Source: Tubiluchus corallicola
Taxonomy: Eukaryota > Priapulida > Priapulimorpha > Priapulimorphida > Tubiluchidae
Assembly: GCA_030141605.1 (NCBI GenBank)
Contig: JAQGDQ010000512.1
Span: 1 to 64,000 of the forward strand
DNA length: 64,000 bases
Reading direction: 5' to 3'
The notes beneath the pieces are model-generated. The model saw nothing but the letters and a program-made list of their open reading frames with translations, did no database searches and was not told where the DNA came from. A program made the position numbers and the translations under genes. Shown piece after piece: positions 10,851 to 22,149 of the stretch (positions within the stretch are counted from its first letter, which is position 1; each line of letters opens with the position of its first letter).

Positions 10851-11531
10851 ATAGTGACCATGTTTATAAAAATCTGTGATCAGCTGTCAGACGAGGCATA
10901 ATTTTGTGACCAAGTGGCATGCGTTGCTTAGCAACAGTCACTAGCGACGCAGTAAGAACCTAACATCAAATGAATTCATGTTGAGTGAGTGTCCTACGTT
11001 CAGATACTGGAACAACATTTGTGTAACGGTATGGAATGCCTAGAATAGCTCTGATAGTGGAAGCAGCTCAAAGAAAATAGAAAGAAAAATAGCATAGTAA
11101 AATGGAAATTGTTATTTCAAGAAAAAGAACAGTTGTTTACAGATAATCACACTCCTATTAAAAGCTATAATGTAAATAATTATTACTACTCCCTAAAGGG
11201 ACAGAAAATGTAAAGAAATCTATATAATCGTACCGAAAACCTAACGTATGTTCTTGTAGTTAATATGCTGTATTATCATTTAGCTAGAGTAATGTTCTTG
11301 GCAGTAAAACGCTGTAGTCAGTGTAAAAATATATCTAAATCTGTTAATATGTTATTGATACTATAATCATAATGCTGTCATTACTAAGTTATACTAATTA
11401 ATAAGTACGAAAATACTGAAAAAAGTAATTTTATTATAAAACGTGTTTCTTGTTGCGTAACATTTAATAATGATTTCGGAATAGAATCTTAAATGATCGA
11501 CAATGCAGCAAAATGAGCTTAGGCTATTCAT
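10851..11531. other. Intergenic, no gene seen
   Basis: AT-rich. The stretch at 11123-11165 resembles 12868-12907, which shows an older local duplication or a shared repeat; nothing else is recognisable. Confidence 0.4.
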
Positions 11532-11911
11532 AAGGGGTGAGCATTCAAAGGCTTGAATTCGATTCGAACGAGTTTTTTTGGTTCGAACTCGATTCCAATC
11601 CAAAACTATAGATTCGAATAATTCAGCACTTTAATCACACGTTCTTTATCACTAAAACGATTGAAACATTATGCAGTTAGCATAATTTAGCAGTGTTTTC
11701 TGTGCTCAATTTTAAACAAATTACTAGTCGTTTTATTGCGGAACAAAATTGAATGATATGCATGATCTTTGAAAGACTCATTTTTACTGGTGGTTCGAAA
11801 ACTTGCTCGAAAATCGTTCAATCTCAATTCGAATTTGAAACACTGAAGTTCGGTTCGATTCAAATTCGAAAGTCACAAATTTCGCTTTCTGGTAGAGAAT
11901 GCTCACCCCTA
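11532..11911 (+). mobile_element. hAT-like MITE, family H1, copy 1
   Basis: Termini AGGGGTGAGCATTC and GAATGCTCACCCCT are inverted, and the 8-bp duplication CTATTCAT sits on both sides (11524-11531 and 11912-11919). Internally it has repeated ATTCGAATC-type motifs. A second copy with its own duplication is at 59945-60382. Confidence 0.9.
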
Positions 11912-11919
11912 CTATTCAT

Positions 11920-12900
11920 ACCAAATCTGCTAGTGCGTTATTTAAGTCATCCAAATGAACACATGAAACTCCTAGCATGGTGATAGGTTTCTGTGTCTAA
12001 TTATAAGTTTTCAAGACGAAAAAACACGTATGTTTTTATGTAAAACCCGTAGATCTAAATTTTTGGTATTATGTACTTTTAGAATGTATTTTGTATATGT
12101 TGAAATAAACAAATTTATCAATCAGTTCTTTGAAGTTTCATTATTATCACATTCAGTATAATATAATGACATTATGCACACGGTGACATCAAAATTGTTA
12201 CTTCATACTATAATAAATTATGTTTCATACACTATCGTTATCATAAAAGAATAATTGTACCGCAATGGGCTAGAAAAGCAAAGGCTTGTATAAGCCCACT
12301 GTCATGTGAACCCGATAAAAAAAGAATGGATGAGTGAACAAAAAAAGAACTGAGAGAAAGGTTAGTAGGAAGAAAGATAATGGATTGTGCTACGTTGACA
12401 TCAGCTCTAAAGATTTATCAATGATGCCTTGTTTTGTATAACCTGTACCAGGATTGTGGTATGACAGCTGCAGTAGATGTAGGATATCAAGAAGTATTGT
12501 GCTTGTTGAAAATCATTGCATTATATTTCTTTTTATACTTTTGAATTGGCGGAATAGTTTTTGGTTCGTCATTTATGTCATTCCAAAGCCTTGGACCAAA
12601 ACTGCAATGAATTGCCATGCCACTTACTAGGAGTCAGTGACTGCACTTATAAAGACATTGTAGATGCGATCATTTAAAGAATATAAGACAAATAATAACA
12701 ATAATGATAATAATAATAACAAAAAATAAGAATTTATTTCGTACAATTATTTGTTACTTATAGCCCTTGGCAATTTTATCTGCGACAATTATTTGTATAA
12801 AAAACGTTGAAAAGCGTTAATCTCCAGCGTGTTTCTTGTTGATGAGTTCTCATGGTGGAAGGGTGAAAAAGAACAGTTGTCTACAGATAATCACGCTCCT
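11920..12900. other. Intergenic, no gene seen
   Basis: AT-rich sequence with a short ATA/AAT-rich tract near 12690-12725. No coding exon is supported. Confidence 0.4.
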
Positions 12901-12912
12901 ATTAAAATCTTG

Positions 12913-13161
12913 CAGCCAACCTGGTGCCAAATGTATCGCTCTGCTTTCCTTTGGACTACACCAGGGAGGAAGAGAGAGTATTCCTGTTGTCTGGGCTACT
13001 CAGGATCTCCACACACCTTGCCCAGGCGTGCGCCCTGGAGACGTTCAAGGATGGCACTGCTCAGCCACAGTCGACGCTGCAGCTCCATCAATGTGATCAA
13101 TAACTGACTCTCTTGGCACACGCTCCATTGTCTTCCGAGACAGAAGGATGCCAACCAACCA
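12913..13161 (+). mobile_element. 5S-SINE, copy 2, 5'-truncated
   Basis: Matches the SINE tail only, from GCAGCCAACCTGG to GGATGCCAACCAACC. A 12-bp target duplication ATTAAAATCTTG flanks it (12901-12912 and 13162-13173). The 5S head is absent, as in 5'-truncated target-primed insertion. Confidence 0.9.
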
Positions 13162-13173
13162 ATTAAAATCTTG

Positions 13174-13511
13174 AGTGTCATGTGAATCTGGCTAAGTTAG
13201 GCATAAGATTGCCATGTTGCTCTGTTACAGATAATGAGAAACATTAAAATCCTACTGTCGAATATTAATGCTTAAAAGGCCAGCCAGCTGAATTATAATA
13301 TAGTTGGTGTTTTCATTCTTTGGGGTATTTCAGACATTTCAATTATGCTTGAATCTCTAAATCCCCTTTCTCATCGATTGGTCGAGTTCTTCCGAATACG
13401 TGTTGTTCAGTGCACACAATGAAACATATGCCGTTTTCAGATTCCAGGTGGTTCGTTACATTTTGTTCAGCATAGCTAACTCTTGTTATAGGCTATCAAA
13501 TTTTGCAAATA
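13174..13511. other. Intergenic, no feature
   Basis: No gene or repeat recognised between the SINE and the pogo-like MITE. Confidence 0.4.
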
Positions 13512-14108
13512 CAGTGTTCCCTCACTTATCACGGATGTTCCGCTCCAGGCCCACCTGCGATAAGTGAATTTCCGCGAAGTAGGGACGCTATACTTATTTT
13601 AGTAGTTATACATTATTTTAAGTCTTTATAAAACCTCCCCACACTCTTATACATAACCCTTTCCCATTCCCTTAATCACTTTTCCCATACTGTACATGTA
13701 CCTTTTAAAGAACTTCACTTAAATGTTCATAAAAATGTTTTAAACTCTTAAGCTTAGATACGTAATTTTAAAAATATGACGTGTGTACAATCTCACGTCG
13801 GCAAGTAGCATCTCAAACGGGCGCAAGTACTACATTTCGTTTTTGGTGTGTATTCATCCGCCGAATAAATACACTATTTACTGTAAATAGTAATTTTTTA
13901 TGATCTATAATATTTTTTTATGTTAGAATTAATATTTTTAATATATTTTTATACATTTTGTGATTTTTTATGCAAAATTCATCAAATCTATACACTACTG
14001 TACAATATGTACTACGCATGTGCAAAAATACTTTAGACGGAGTACCGCAAAAACCCGCGAAACAGCGAGTCCGAGATAAACGAACCGCGAAGTAGCGAGG
14101 GAACACTG
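13512..14108 (+). mobile_element. pogo/Tigger-like MITE
   Basis: Inverted ends CAGTGTTCCCTC and GAGGGAACACTG are bounded by TA on both sides (13510-13511 and 14109-14110), with CGCGAA and GATAAGTGAA motifs inside the ends. The TA duplication and CAGT-type ends are typical of the pogo/Tigger branch of Tc1-mariner. At 597 bp it has no transposase frame and is non-autonomous. Confidence 0.9.
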
Positions 14109-14370
14109 TAAATCACTAATTAACAGCTTTGATGTCATCACACGTCGCCGCCCAGCACAAAACTCACATCCACAGATTTCAAAATGGATACCGAGGCAGG
14201 GAAAGGCACAATCGAACTGAAGTAGCAAAAAAACTTCTCTTTAGCTTTCAGTTGAGGTGATCAACTGTTTGCTTGATCTCTGCGCAGTTCCAGCACCTCC
14301 ACACCTGTGCCAACGATGAAAACACGCACTGCATCCCTACAAGAAGTAAACACGGCAGAATGAGCTTGGC

Positions 14371-14755
14371 TTTTCACAGTTTCGTTGTACGCATGCGCAG
14401 TTGCTGCAGGTCAAAGGCTAAGTGTACCACAGCAACGCACCACAACAACAACCACCACATAACATGTGGGTAAAGCAAAGCCGTCCGCTGATTCAATTCA
14501 GTAACTTCTGTTGTTTTACCTGGACTTTACTTAATTACACATTGGTATGTGTCTGTGCGTAGAGTGATTTACTAGTAGGACCTTGCTTAGGAACAAGAAA
14601 CAATGAACATGGTAAGGTTTTAGCTAACAGTTAAAACTGTTACTATTACAATAGCATGGGCTGCGAGGCATTGTCAAGAGTAAACAAATGTGTTGCCTGG
14701 TAAATTTAACCTTTGACCTTTTCATGATCATCATCAATCTCTGAAACTGTGAAAA
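14371..14755 (+). mobile_element. MITE family M3, copy 3
   Basis: Ends TTTTCACAGTTTC and GAAACTGTGAAAA are exact inverted repeats. Internal GGTCAAAGGCTAAGTGTACC and GCATGCGCAGTTGCTG match the copies at 6.0 and 7.6 kb. Best-preserved copy in the window. Confidence 0.8.
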
Positions 14756-15100
14756 TGCTTTGTACATTTACCTTGCTTTCTGTTTGACAATATACATGTA
14801 CACATGATTTGCATTTCTAAACATCATGCTTTATTCACTTGCTGCACTTGCCGCTGCTGTTGCTATTGTTGTTGTTCTGCTTGCAAGCAAGGAGAGATGA
14901 ATATGCACTAGCCTTATAGGAAATTCCTTCGTTCATTTGTGCATTAATTCACTCGTTCATTCAAACTTATTATAACCAGTCACTCATTCACAGAATCACT
15001 CATTCTTTTGTTCATTTGTTCTTTCGCCCATACATCTGTCCATTCATTCATTCTTTCATTCATTCAAAGGAGTTTAGAATTCCCCACACAATTTAAATGC
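14756..15100. other. Intergenic, weak TTCATTCA-rich sequence
   Basis: No gene. From about 14930 the sequence becomes rich in ATTCATTCA units that lead into the larger array. Confidence 0.5.
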
Positions 15101-15143
15101 CCTAACCCTAATCCTAATCCTAATCCTAATCCTAATCCTAATC
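15101..15143. repeat. Short telomere-like (CCTAAT)n tract
   Basis: CCCTAACCC followed by about six CCTAAT units: TTAGGG-like then ATTAGG, only about 43 bases. An internal hexamer microsatellite rather than a telomere. Confidence 0.8.
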
Positions 15144-15164
15144 CGCTTCATTAACCAATTTCTT

Positions 15165-15700
15165 GTGTGTATAGAATTGCAAACTTTAGCCCATTCATTC
15201 ATTAACACACTCACTCATTCATTCACCCACTCACTCATTCATTCTTCCATTCATTCAGCTACCTTTTCATTCACCTATCCTCCATCTGTCCATTCAGTCA
15301 TTCACTCATTCATTCACCCAGTCATTCATTCATTCTTCCATTCATTCAGCCACCTTCCATTCACCTATCCTCAATGTGTCCATTTATTCACTCATTCATT
15401 CACCCACTCATTCATTCAGCCACCTTCCATACACCTATCCTCCATCTGTCCATTCATTCGTTCACTCATTCATTCACCCACTCATTCATTCATTATTCCA
15501 TTCATTCAGCCACCTTCCATTCACCTGTCCTCCATCTGTCCATTCATTCATTCACTAATTCATTCACCCACTCATTCATTCATTCTTCCATTCATTCAGC
15601 TACCTTTCCATTCACCTGTCCTCAATCTGTCCCTTTATTCACTCATTCATTCATCCACTCACTCACTCTTTCTTCCATTCATTCATCCACCTGTCGATGC
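15165..15700. repeat. TTCA-based higher-order repeat
   Basis: ATTCATTCACCCACTCATTC and CACCTATCCTCCATCTGTCC blocks alternate with a period of roughly 120 bases. The Ser/His/Phe/Ile/Thr-rich frames (SFIHSFTHS) are by-products of the repeat. Confidence 0.9.
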
Positions 15701-15996
15701 ATCTATCTCTCCGTCCATCATTCGTTCACAAACCCATATTGTCCAAGCTACATCTAACATGGTCAATCATTACTAAATTGAAGTCTCAGAAAGTGCCAAA
15801 AGAAACTTTCAGATGGCAGCACTGTCGCCTTTACTACAACTCACCTAGACGTCCAAACATCAATCGAAGAAATATCTGCCACTTGTGTACACTTACACGA
15901 CAGCTGCTGTATCTGAAAAAAAGGAAAAGGTTTATTGATACCGAGATTTGTGTATCCTGAATAGACTAATACGAACGCATACGCCATACTGATGCC

Positions 15997-16671
15997 TTAA
16001 ACGACAAGAAAAGGGGGACCTGAAGTACAGTTCAGAAAAATTACCTCAGAAAAATATACTACTTTATAGCATAATTATGCACGTATCGTACTCATGTTGA
16101 AAGCAATTTTCATTTGCTTTCATTTTAAACCTCCTGCAATACTGTTCTGAAGTCTCCGTTACATGACGTCACTGCACAAATGTAAATCAGGGGAAGAAAA
16201 GGAAATGTTAAATTATGTCCCAAAAATTTTTCCATGCAAATCTATATTACTTAGCATTTCGCTTACCTGCTGGAAAGACTTATGTAACTAGACTAATAAT
16301 TTAAAATGTTTTCACCAATTGGTAAAATGTCATTGACTCACCCTCCAGGGTGCACCACTCATTAACCAAAAACATATTTTTAATCTTATTGACAAGATAC
16401 AGTAATTTAAAATTTTACTTAATTAGCAACATGTATGCTACGAATGCTCTGGTTATTTTTTCAAACTTAATGTTATCAAAACTTGTTTCAAACGACCTAC
16501 CATCAAAATGGCTGCGCCAAACGGTCATTGCGGCAGTTTAAATTTACGCGTTTTATAAAGAGTTACGGCCGATGCTAGCCATGCATACGAAAAGGTAGTA
16601 CGTAAGTGGTGTAAAATTTCAAAACGAATTTTTTAAGCTTTATGTAAGTGGAGGGGTTTCTTGTGCTTTAG
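15997..16671 (+). mobile_element. T2 MITE, copy 2
   Basis: TTAAACGACAAGAAAAG start, CCTCCAGGGTGCACCACTC and GGCTGCGCCAAACGGTCAT internal markers, TTTCTTGTGCTTTAG end. Same strand and similar length to the 4242 copy. Confidence 0.75.
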
Positions 16672-16701
16672 ATATCGTCCTTCAAAAATGCTATCCATTA
16701 G

Positions 16702-17284
16702 TAGGGTTACCATACATCCGGGTTTCCCGAGACACGTCATTTTTTTGGGCCTCTATCCAGGCAGGTTTTCAAAAACTCGGCAGTTTGTCCGGGTTTTGCC
16801 TCAATCCGTAAGTATGTACGGACATTGCCAACTGCAGAGGCGTACGACAGTACGAGACAAAGAAAAGCTCGTTAATTTTCAATACAAGATGTTGCTAACA
16901 TCTCAATATGCAACTCTTGTAAGAGCTTTGTGTACATATTTACTGAACAAATGTAAGCAATGCGCTCATCACTGTGGGTCACGCGACTCACACCGCTGTC
17001 GATACTCGGCGTATTCGCTAACGACTTGAAATGATGTCAACTTCCGGGAGCCATTTTGTTTGTTTTTATGTGAATTTCTTTAAATTTGTATAGTTTCGCT
17101 GTTTTGCAGTTTTGAGCATAACTGGTAAAAGTTAATTAGAAAGTAGCAATGCCGAAACGACAGTGCGCATTTACAGATGAAATGAAGGCCAAGTACCCGT
17201 GTTTTCGCGCAGGTCGATATTACTGGGAAGCTGAATGCTCAACATGTGGTCCTCTTGCTCAACTCAGACAATATGGTAACCCTA
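16702..17284 (+). mobile_element. hAT-like element, family H2, with transposase N-terminus
   Basis: Perfect 13-bp inverted ends TAGGGTTACCATA / TATGGTAACCCTA and an 8-bp duplication TCCATTAG on both sides (16694-16701 and 17285-17292). It retains the first part of a coding region (17149 onward), so it is an internally deleted autonomous element rather than an unrelated MITE. Confidence 0.9.
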
Positions 17285-17292
17285 TCCATTAG
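17149..17292 (+). pseudogene. Remnant transposase N-terminus, BED-type zinc finger
   Basis: From ATG the frame reads MPKRQCAFTDEMKAKYPCF, then RAGRYYWEAECSTCG. A basic start, an FTDE(M/L)KAKYP segment and a CxxC resemble the BED-like finger at the N-terminus of hAT transposases. The frame runs out of the element at the right inverted repeat and stops in flanking DNA after 47 codons, so the catalytic domain has been lost. Confidence 0.55.
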
Positions 17293-17380
17293 CACAACGT
17301 TAACATGTAAAGGGAGTAACACAAGTAATCACAATAACACAAAAACACAATTCTACACCTCCTTCCGCGGTAGACGTCAG

Positions 17381-17922
17381 CAGGGCCTATTTCAGCCTAA
17401 GCGAGGCCCGGGGAAGTGGGGCGTTGGAGGGGGGGGGGCAGGTACCACCATGGTTGGCACCCAGAAAATTTTTGAACTGCTAGAATGCCGGAGAAGCATA
17501 TTCGAAAAGAAAATATGGAGTTATACAGTTGTTAAAGGAAAGAACAATTGAAAGAAAAACTGCTTTATTCTCAAGACCAGTCCTTAATACTTGTCAAATA
17601 GTCAAATCAAAAACAGCATCTTTGCAATATGTAATACCGCACTCTCACTTCCGTACAAGCCAGCCATCTTCTGACTTTTTGTTTCGCAAACTTATCAATT
17701 AGCTCGTTAAAATCAAGGCCTCTTTGCTACATCCACCCTCATTCGAATAATTGACAGACCGTTTAACCGACCCTGGGTCATCGTCGAACGATTGTCGCTT
17801 CTGATATTTTTTAACGCACTGAAAGAGCATTCACCGAAAAAATGTTACCTCGGCGCGAGGCCCCCCTGGAGGGTGAGGCCCCGGGGAAGTATCCCCACTT
17901 TCCCCACCTGAAATAGGCCCTG
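17381..17922 (+). mobile_element. hAT-like MITE, family H3, copy 1
   Basis: Inverted ends CAGGGCCTATTTCA / TGAAATAGGCCCTG and a perfect 8-bp duplication GACGTCAG (17373-17380 and 17923-17930). Subterminal GC-rich GAGGCCCGGGGAAGT motifs recur near both ends. Related copies at 23593-23950 and 51463-51927. Confidence 0.9.
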
Positions 17923-18005
17923 GACGTCAGTCTCCGCAAGAACAGGACAGGTTAGCATCAATATAGAATAACATACAGCATCTTATCATCAAAAGCAAGA
18001 ATTAC

Positions 18006-18100
18006 CATCATTTCCCCATTCTTTCTATGGACCTGCCACAAGGTGACTCTCTGGTCGATGGAAGCAGTTAGCAGCAGATCTGTGCTTATTAGTTTCACAC
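18006..18100 (-). CDS. WDR6: WDR6-like, exon near C-terminus (WD repeat)
   Basis: Acceptor TTTTACAG just above 18100; the phase-1 junction with the 19499-19630 exon gives G-VKLISTDLLLTASIDQRVTLWQ, followed by VHRKNGEMM. LLLTASIDQRxTxW is the last WD repeat signature of WDR6 proteins. I place the donor at ATG|GTAATT (18005). Without a splice the frame would reach a stop at about 17964 after 14 more residues. The final WDR6 residues expected after this point are not found with confidence at lower coordinates. Confidence 0.8.
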
Positions 18101-18239
18101 CTGTAAAATGGACAACATTGTTAAAATATTACTGATCATCTATATTGTGGAAATTGTAACTGTATATTTTTAGGTGCTGCCATCTATTAACTAATCCTTT
18201 TACATTTTACTAGCTAAACTCACCCCTAGTATAATTGTA

Positions 18240-18800
18240 CGGTCCAGTGAATGCATATTCACTGGATCTCCCCTATTTTACAGTAATGGTCTTTGTGAAG
18301 CCAAGTTTGCATAATCACCTATACCTATATATACTGACTGGATTTACTTTCTAGTCACTGTCTCACTCTCAGTGCAGTGCAGAAAAATGACTTTAATCGT
18401 TTTTTGCGGATGCGTTGTCAATGTGCATTTCATGAAATACATGGTATCTTCATCAGACAAAGGAGTAGACTGAGGGAAATATTGTGACAGGCCTATTGAT
18501 TTTGGACAAACAGCCTGTAAACAAAAAAAGGTTCTAGCGGCATCCAGTGTGACTCTTGGAAGGAGATATATGGCTCTTTAGAAAGAGGAAGAACAGGGCT
18601 ACACAATGATGTAGGCTGTATTTAAGAACACTTGCTTTCTGAGGAGCCGTGACGAGTTGATTGGAGGTTCCATTTCGCAAAATTTTCGCTTGGAAAACTG
18701 CTGACGCAAAGCCATTGTTCTGACGTCATCCATTATACTCTGTCTATAACCTTATAACTTTAATTCAGTAAAAGTTGCTACTGGCTTTGCTTTGTAAATG
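18240..18800. repeat. Interspersed repeat shared with ~20440-20870
   Basis: Shares GTTCTAGCGGC, CTTTAGAAAGAGGA, GGCTACACRATGATGT and GGAAAACTGCTGACGCAAAGC with the 20.4-20.87 kb region. It lies in a WDR6 intron; ends and class are not resolved. Confidence 0.55.
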
Positions 18801-19498
18801 AAGACAATTTTTGATTACACAAATTTTTTTCCGGGTCTTTTGCTAGTTTATAAGAACGTGAGAATGCAAGAGTAGACACAGGCATCAAATTATGCATTGT
18901 ATAGAACCAACTGTGGCCAAACACCACATGCTTTCACCCAGTCCACCATATACTTCAACAGTGTACCCAATACAATCATTTCCTCTCCTTCTTTAAAAAT
19001 GGCTACCAAACAATATAAGATATTTTTATTTAGTAAATATTCATTGGCGTAGAAAACCAGAGGTTTTTTCTCTTTTTGTGCACGTGTGTCTTTTTGCACT
19101 AATGTTTTTCTTTTACTAATAGGTATCATTACGACCTTTGTTACTTTATTAGTAAAAGGTATAAATCAATTTAAATGAAATTATTCATTCATCACAGCCT
19201 ATATCATTATCGTAATTACATATTATGTTTTCCTTATATTTCCTTGCTATTATTACATTATTTACTTTATTACATTAAGTCATCTACAAAAGCACGCATA
19301 ACTTCAATCATTTTTTCATTTAAGTAAGGTGAGTGTGTTAATGACCGTATGGTCGTACACTCACCTCACACTACTCAAATCATTTTATTTATTGTTTATT
19401 AATGTGTACAATATTGTATTTTGATGTGTGAAAATAAATTCATAATTCAAACACTGAATTAAAATCTGAACAGAAAATGACCATTTCCCGATGCTCAC
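18801..19498. other. WDR6 intron, no feature
   Basis: AT-rich sequence; the minus-strand frame at 18890-19129 shows no WD signature. Confidence 0.45.
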
Positions 19499-19630
19499 CG
19501 GTTATTTGTGCAGCATGAGCGTCAAGCGTCGTCGCCTTGTCGACCAACGTCACGGTCAGCTGTTCGGAAATCTGCAACTTGGCAACTTGGACTGCGTTGT
19601 CGTCGCCGCCGCTGATGATTGTTACTTCGT
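19499..19630 (-). CDS. WDR6: WDR6-like, exon with SGGDDNAVQV WD repeat
   Basis: Minus-strand acceptor TTTTTTAG above 19630 and donor CCG|GTGAGC below 19499; 132 bp, phase 1 in and out. It encodes DEVTIISGGDDNAVQVAKL, then QISEQLTVTLVDKATTLDAHAAQITG. SGGDDNAL-type and AHAAQ(V/I)TG motifs are hallmarks of the C-terminal WDR6 propeller. WDR6 (yeast Rtt10/Trm734) partners FTSJ1/Trm7 for 2'-O-methylation of tRNA position 34 in the cytosol. The assignment rests on motif order across seven exons. Confidence 0.88.
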
Positions 19631-19769
19631 CTAAAAAACAAATAAGCCTTTGAAACCTCAAAAGCAGTGAAGAACAAATCAGTTTCTTCTAGAAAATGAG
19701 CAGGTTTTAGTTTTCCTTTTGTCACGATTAACTGGCAGGACACTATATTTATTTAAACCTCAAATAGCG

Positions 19770-20360
19770 TGAAAAAAGTTTAAAAATTAAGGAACGGTTT
19801 ACGAAATGTTGTTGCACACAAGATGTGTATAAAATGTTGCTGCATAAATGGAAAGTGCAAAATGGTGATTCGGGATGTGTGAATAACTAGAAAAGCATTT
19901 ACTGTCAACTTATGGACGACTTTGCTACGCAGCCACACATTTCCTATACCCAACTTTGTTCCATCTTTCTACAGCAAAGTAAGAAATACAGTAAATAAAA
20001 TCTTCACAAAATGCACAATTAGCCAATGCAAATGAGATGATGTCACTTTTGACCAATCAAATAGTGCATTAGGTGCATCATTCCGAACTTGCTGATCAGT
20101 GATCGCTCGTGTGGGTGGACAGGAACCCGATTCATTGCCAACTTGTTCTCAAAGTTCAACTCAAGCGTATTAGCAACAGATGAAGAACGTTTGGTTGCAA
20201 CAATTAGTTATTTTTTGTGCTTAGATTTGATGGAGACGGAAATGAATTTGATGAGGTAAGGAAGGTTTACCTGTAGTGTAAAGCATGCCGTAAACGCTGA
20301 TAGAAAGTCAAGCTAGAACTGATCATGGTGTAATGTAATGTTGCTTAGTCTAAACATAGA
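19770..20360. repeat. Interspersed repeat RD, inverted relative to ~50095-50640
   Basis: The stretch with TTGCCAACTTGTTCTCAAAG and GATGGAGACGGAAATGAATT recurs as its reverse complement at 50.1-50.6 kb, and pieces recur at 20880-21000 and 62370-62520. It sits in a WDR6 intron. No coding sequence. Confidence 0.7.
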
Positions 20361-20439
20361 GGTAGTAATATTAAATGAATTTTAGTTGCTTAGGTTCGTT
20401 TTGGTATTAATTGACTATCTGTATAATTAATTTTGGTGG

Positions 20440-20870
20440 TATGTTATATATATATATAAGATTACATATATATATATAAGATTAAAGCCTACAGCTCCGA
20501 CGACTCCACCATTTGCGTCGATCTATATGTCTAACGAAAGGTCTTGATCCAGTATCGTGCCGGACCTAACTCCCGATTTTTTCAAAATTTTGGCCAAACA
20601 TCCCGTAAAAAAACGTTCTAGCGGCGCCTGGTGGAACTCGCGGAGGTAGGTATGTAGATCTTTAGAAAGAGGAGGAACAAGGCTACACGATGATGTGTGC
20701 TATGTTTTAGGACACCGCATTCAAGAGTCGTGGCGACGAGTTAATTAGAGGGTCCATTTTCGGCAAGTCTTACTAGGAAAACTGCTGACGCAAAGCCATC
20801 GTTCTGACAATCATCAGCATCAAGGTGATCTATCTCGCCTGAATCATCTCGTGTAAAGCATCTACTGAAA
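20440..20870. repeat. (TA)n plus interspersed repeat
   Basis: A TATATATA tract is followed by GCTACAGCTC..CACCATTTGCG.CGATCTAT-type sequence shared with 41456-41560. The second half matches 18.4-18.76 kb. Confidence 0.6.
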
Positions 20871-21007
20871 TAGTGCCAAGAAAGTTTAATAATTAAGGAA
20901 GAGTTTTCAAAATGTTGTTGCTAGGAAACTGCAAAATGGAGATTCAGGATATGTGAATAATTGCCGACTTGTGTATGACTCTGCTATACAAGCCCACATT
21001 TCATTAC

Positions 21008-21152
21008 CGTTGTTCACGGCGACATCTAGCGAGTTGATTCCTGACTGATGAGCACCCAAAATGTACAGAGGAGAATTCATGTGCGATGAACAACTTTCGC
21101 CCATTTGCACTGCATTGTCTTCTGGACATCGGTCACTCAGAAAGTCTTTATG
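21008..21152 (-). CDS. WDR6: WDR6-like, exon with AHQSGINSL motif
   Basis: Acceptor CTTTTTTTCAG above 21152 and donor AACG|GTAATG below 21008; 145 bp, phase 0 in and phase 1 out. It encodes HKDFLSDRCPEDNAVQMG, then NSPLYILGAHQSGINSLDVA. AH(Q/S)xGINSL is the diagnostic start of a C-terminal WDR6 repeat. The preceding exon in frame is 57739-57577, so the intron between them is about 36.4 kb and contains the LRR cluster. Confidence 0.88.
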
Positions 21153-21269
21153 CTGAAAAAAAGAAAAATTCGGAAAAAACTGGCAAAACAGTGCAGCACT
21201 CATGTTTTCAGTGACCAAGTAAAGCTCCATGGCATCTTTAACTGCATTGCTTTAGGCGTTTAACCTTTG

Positions 21270-21830
21270 GATATTTCAAGTTTGGGCAGTGGCGGCTCGT
21301 TTATGAGTACTGTGGACTGCAGCACCCCCTATTTTCATCAATATTATCAATAATATTCAATATAACGAATTTTTTTTCTTTAGTTCTTTCTTTATACTTG
21401 TACGGTCCAGAGCACATGAGGGTGGTACTGTTTGCTTCACAGCCCAGCACAGTGTGCTCATAGCTCAAGCAACTATTTGACTGTTGCGCGCATGCCTGAA
21501 ACCATACGCTTCACTTTAGGTGCTATCACTCACTCAGAGTGTGTTTTCAGTTGTCACGTGCTTAAAAGCCTGGAACAGGCACATTCTGGAACTGCGACAA
21601 TTTAGGCAATTCGTAAGCAAATAATATTTTTTGTTTACGATTTTTTTCAAGTTTATGTACAAATTTTTGTATGTTTGTTTATTTAAAATTACAATTACAA
21701 ATTGCAACATTAAACTAGCATATGTTTGTTTCGTTTTATACCGTATTAAAAGAATGGCTAAAAATTTCCTGAAGCAGCACCCCCAACAATTTCAGCTATG
21801 AGCTACCACAGAGTTCGCGAGTATATTGAT
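21270..21830. mobile_element. Possible hAT-like element (CAGTGGCGGCTCG end)
   Basis: A CAGTGGCGGCTCGTTTATGA start and a CAGCTATGAGCTACCAC end look like inverted termini, and GCAGCACCCCC occurs near both ends, but I cannot find a convincing target duplication. Confidence 0.4.
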
Positions 21831-21854
21831 GTTGGCAATGCATTGCTAAATTTG

Positions 21855-21957
21855 GCGGTGGTGGTCGGTGGTGGTGGTTATGGTGGTGGTGTTGGTGGTG
21901 GTGGTGCAGCAACAGCAGCAGCAGCAGTAGTAGTTGTAATAGTAGTAGTAGTAGTAT
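21855..21957. repeat. (TGG)n/(CAG)n/(TAG)n trinucleotide tract
   Basis: Successive GGTGG, CAGCAG and TAGTAG runs. Confidence 0.9.
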
Positions 21958-22149
21958 GTTTATTGACCAATTATTAAAGGAGTACCATTACAAATCAACA
22001 CTTGATTTGATAAGCAATTAATTAGCCTAACATATTACATAGTGTAAATTACTACTCTTTCCTTCAAAGGAAGACGGGAGTTTTCATATACTACCCCATT
22101 TTCAAGTCCGATACAGTATACATTTTAAGACATTTAGTACTGCAAAAGC

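Noticed and set aside
14140-14215. Last exon of WDR6 on the minus strand (frame ending SVDVSFVLGGDV)
   Set aside because: An acceptor exists, but the phase fits the 18100-18006 exon only through a poor donor, and the residues do not line up with the expected WDR6 C-terminus.
15165-15776. 203-residue Ser/His/Ile-rich frame
   Set aside because: By-product of the TTCA repeat; no start context, splice sites or domain.
17381-17922. Coding exon suggested by the open frame at 17246-17551
   Set aside because: The frame crosses a hAT MITE with exact inverted ends and target duplication; the residues are those of the GC-rich terminus.
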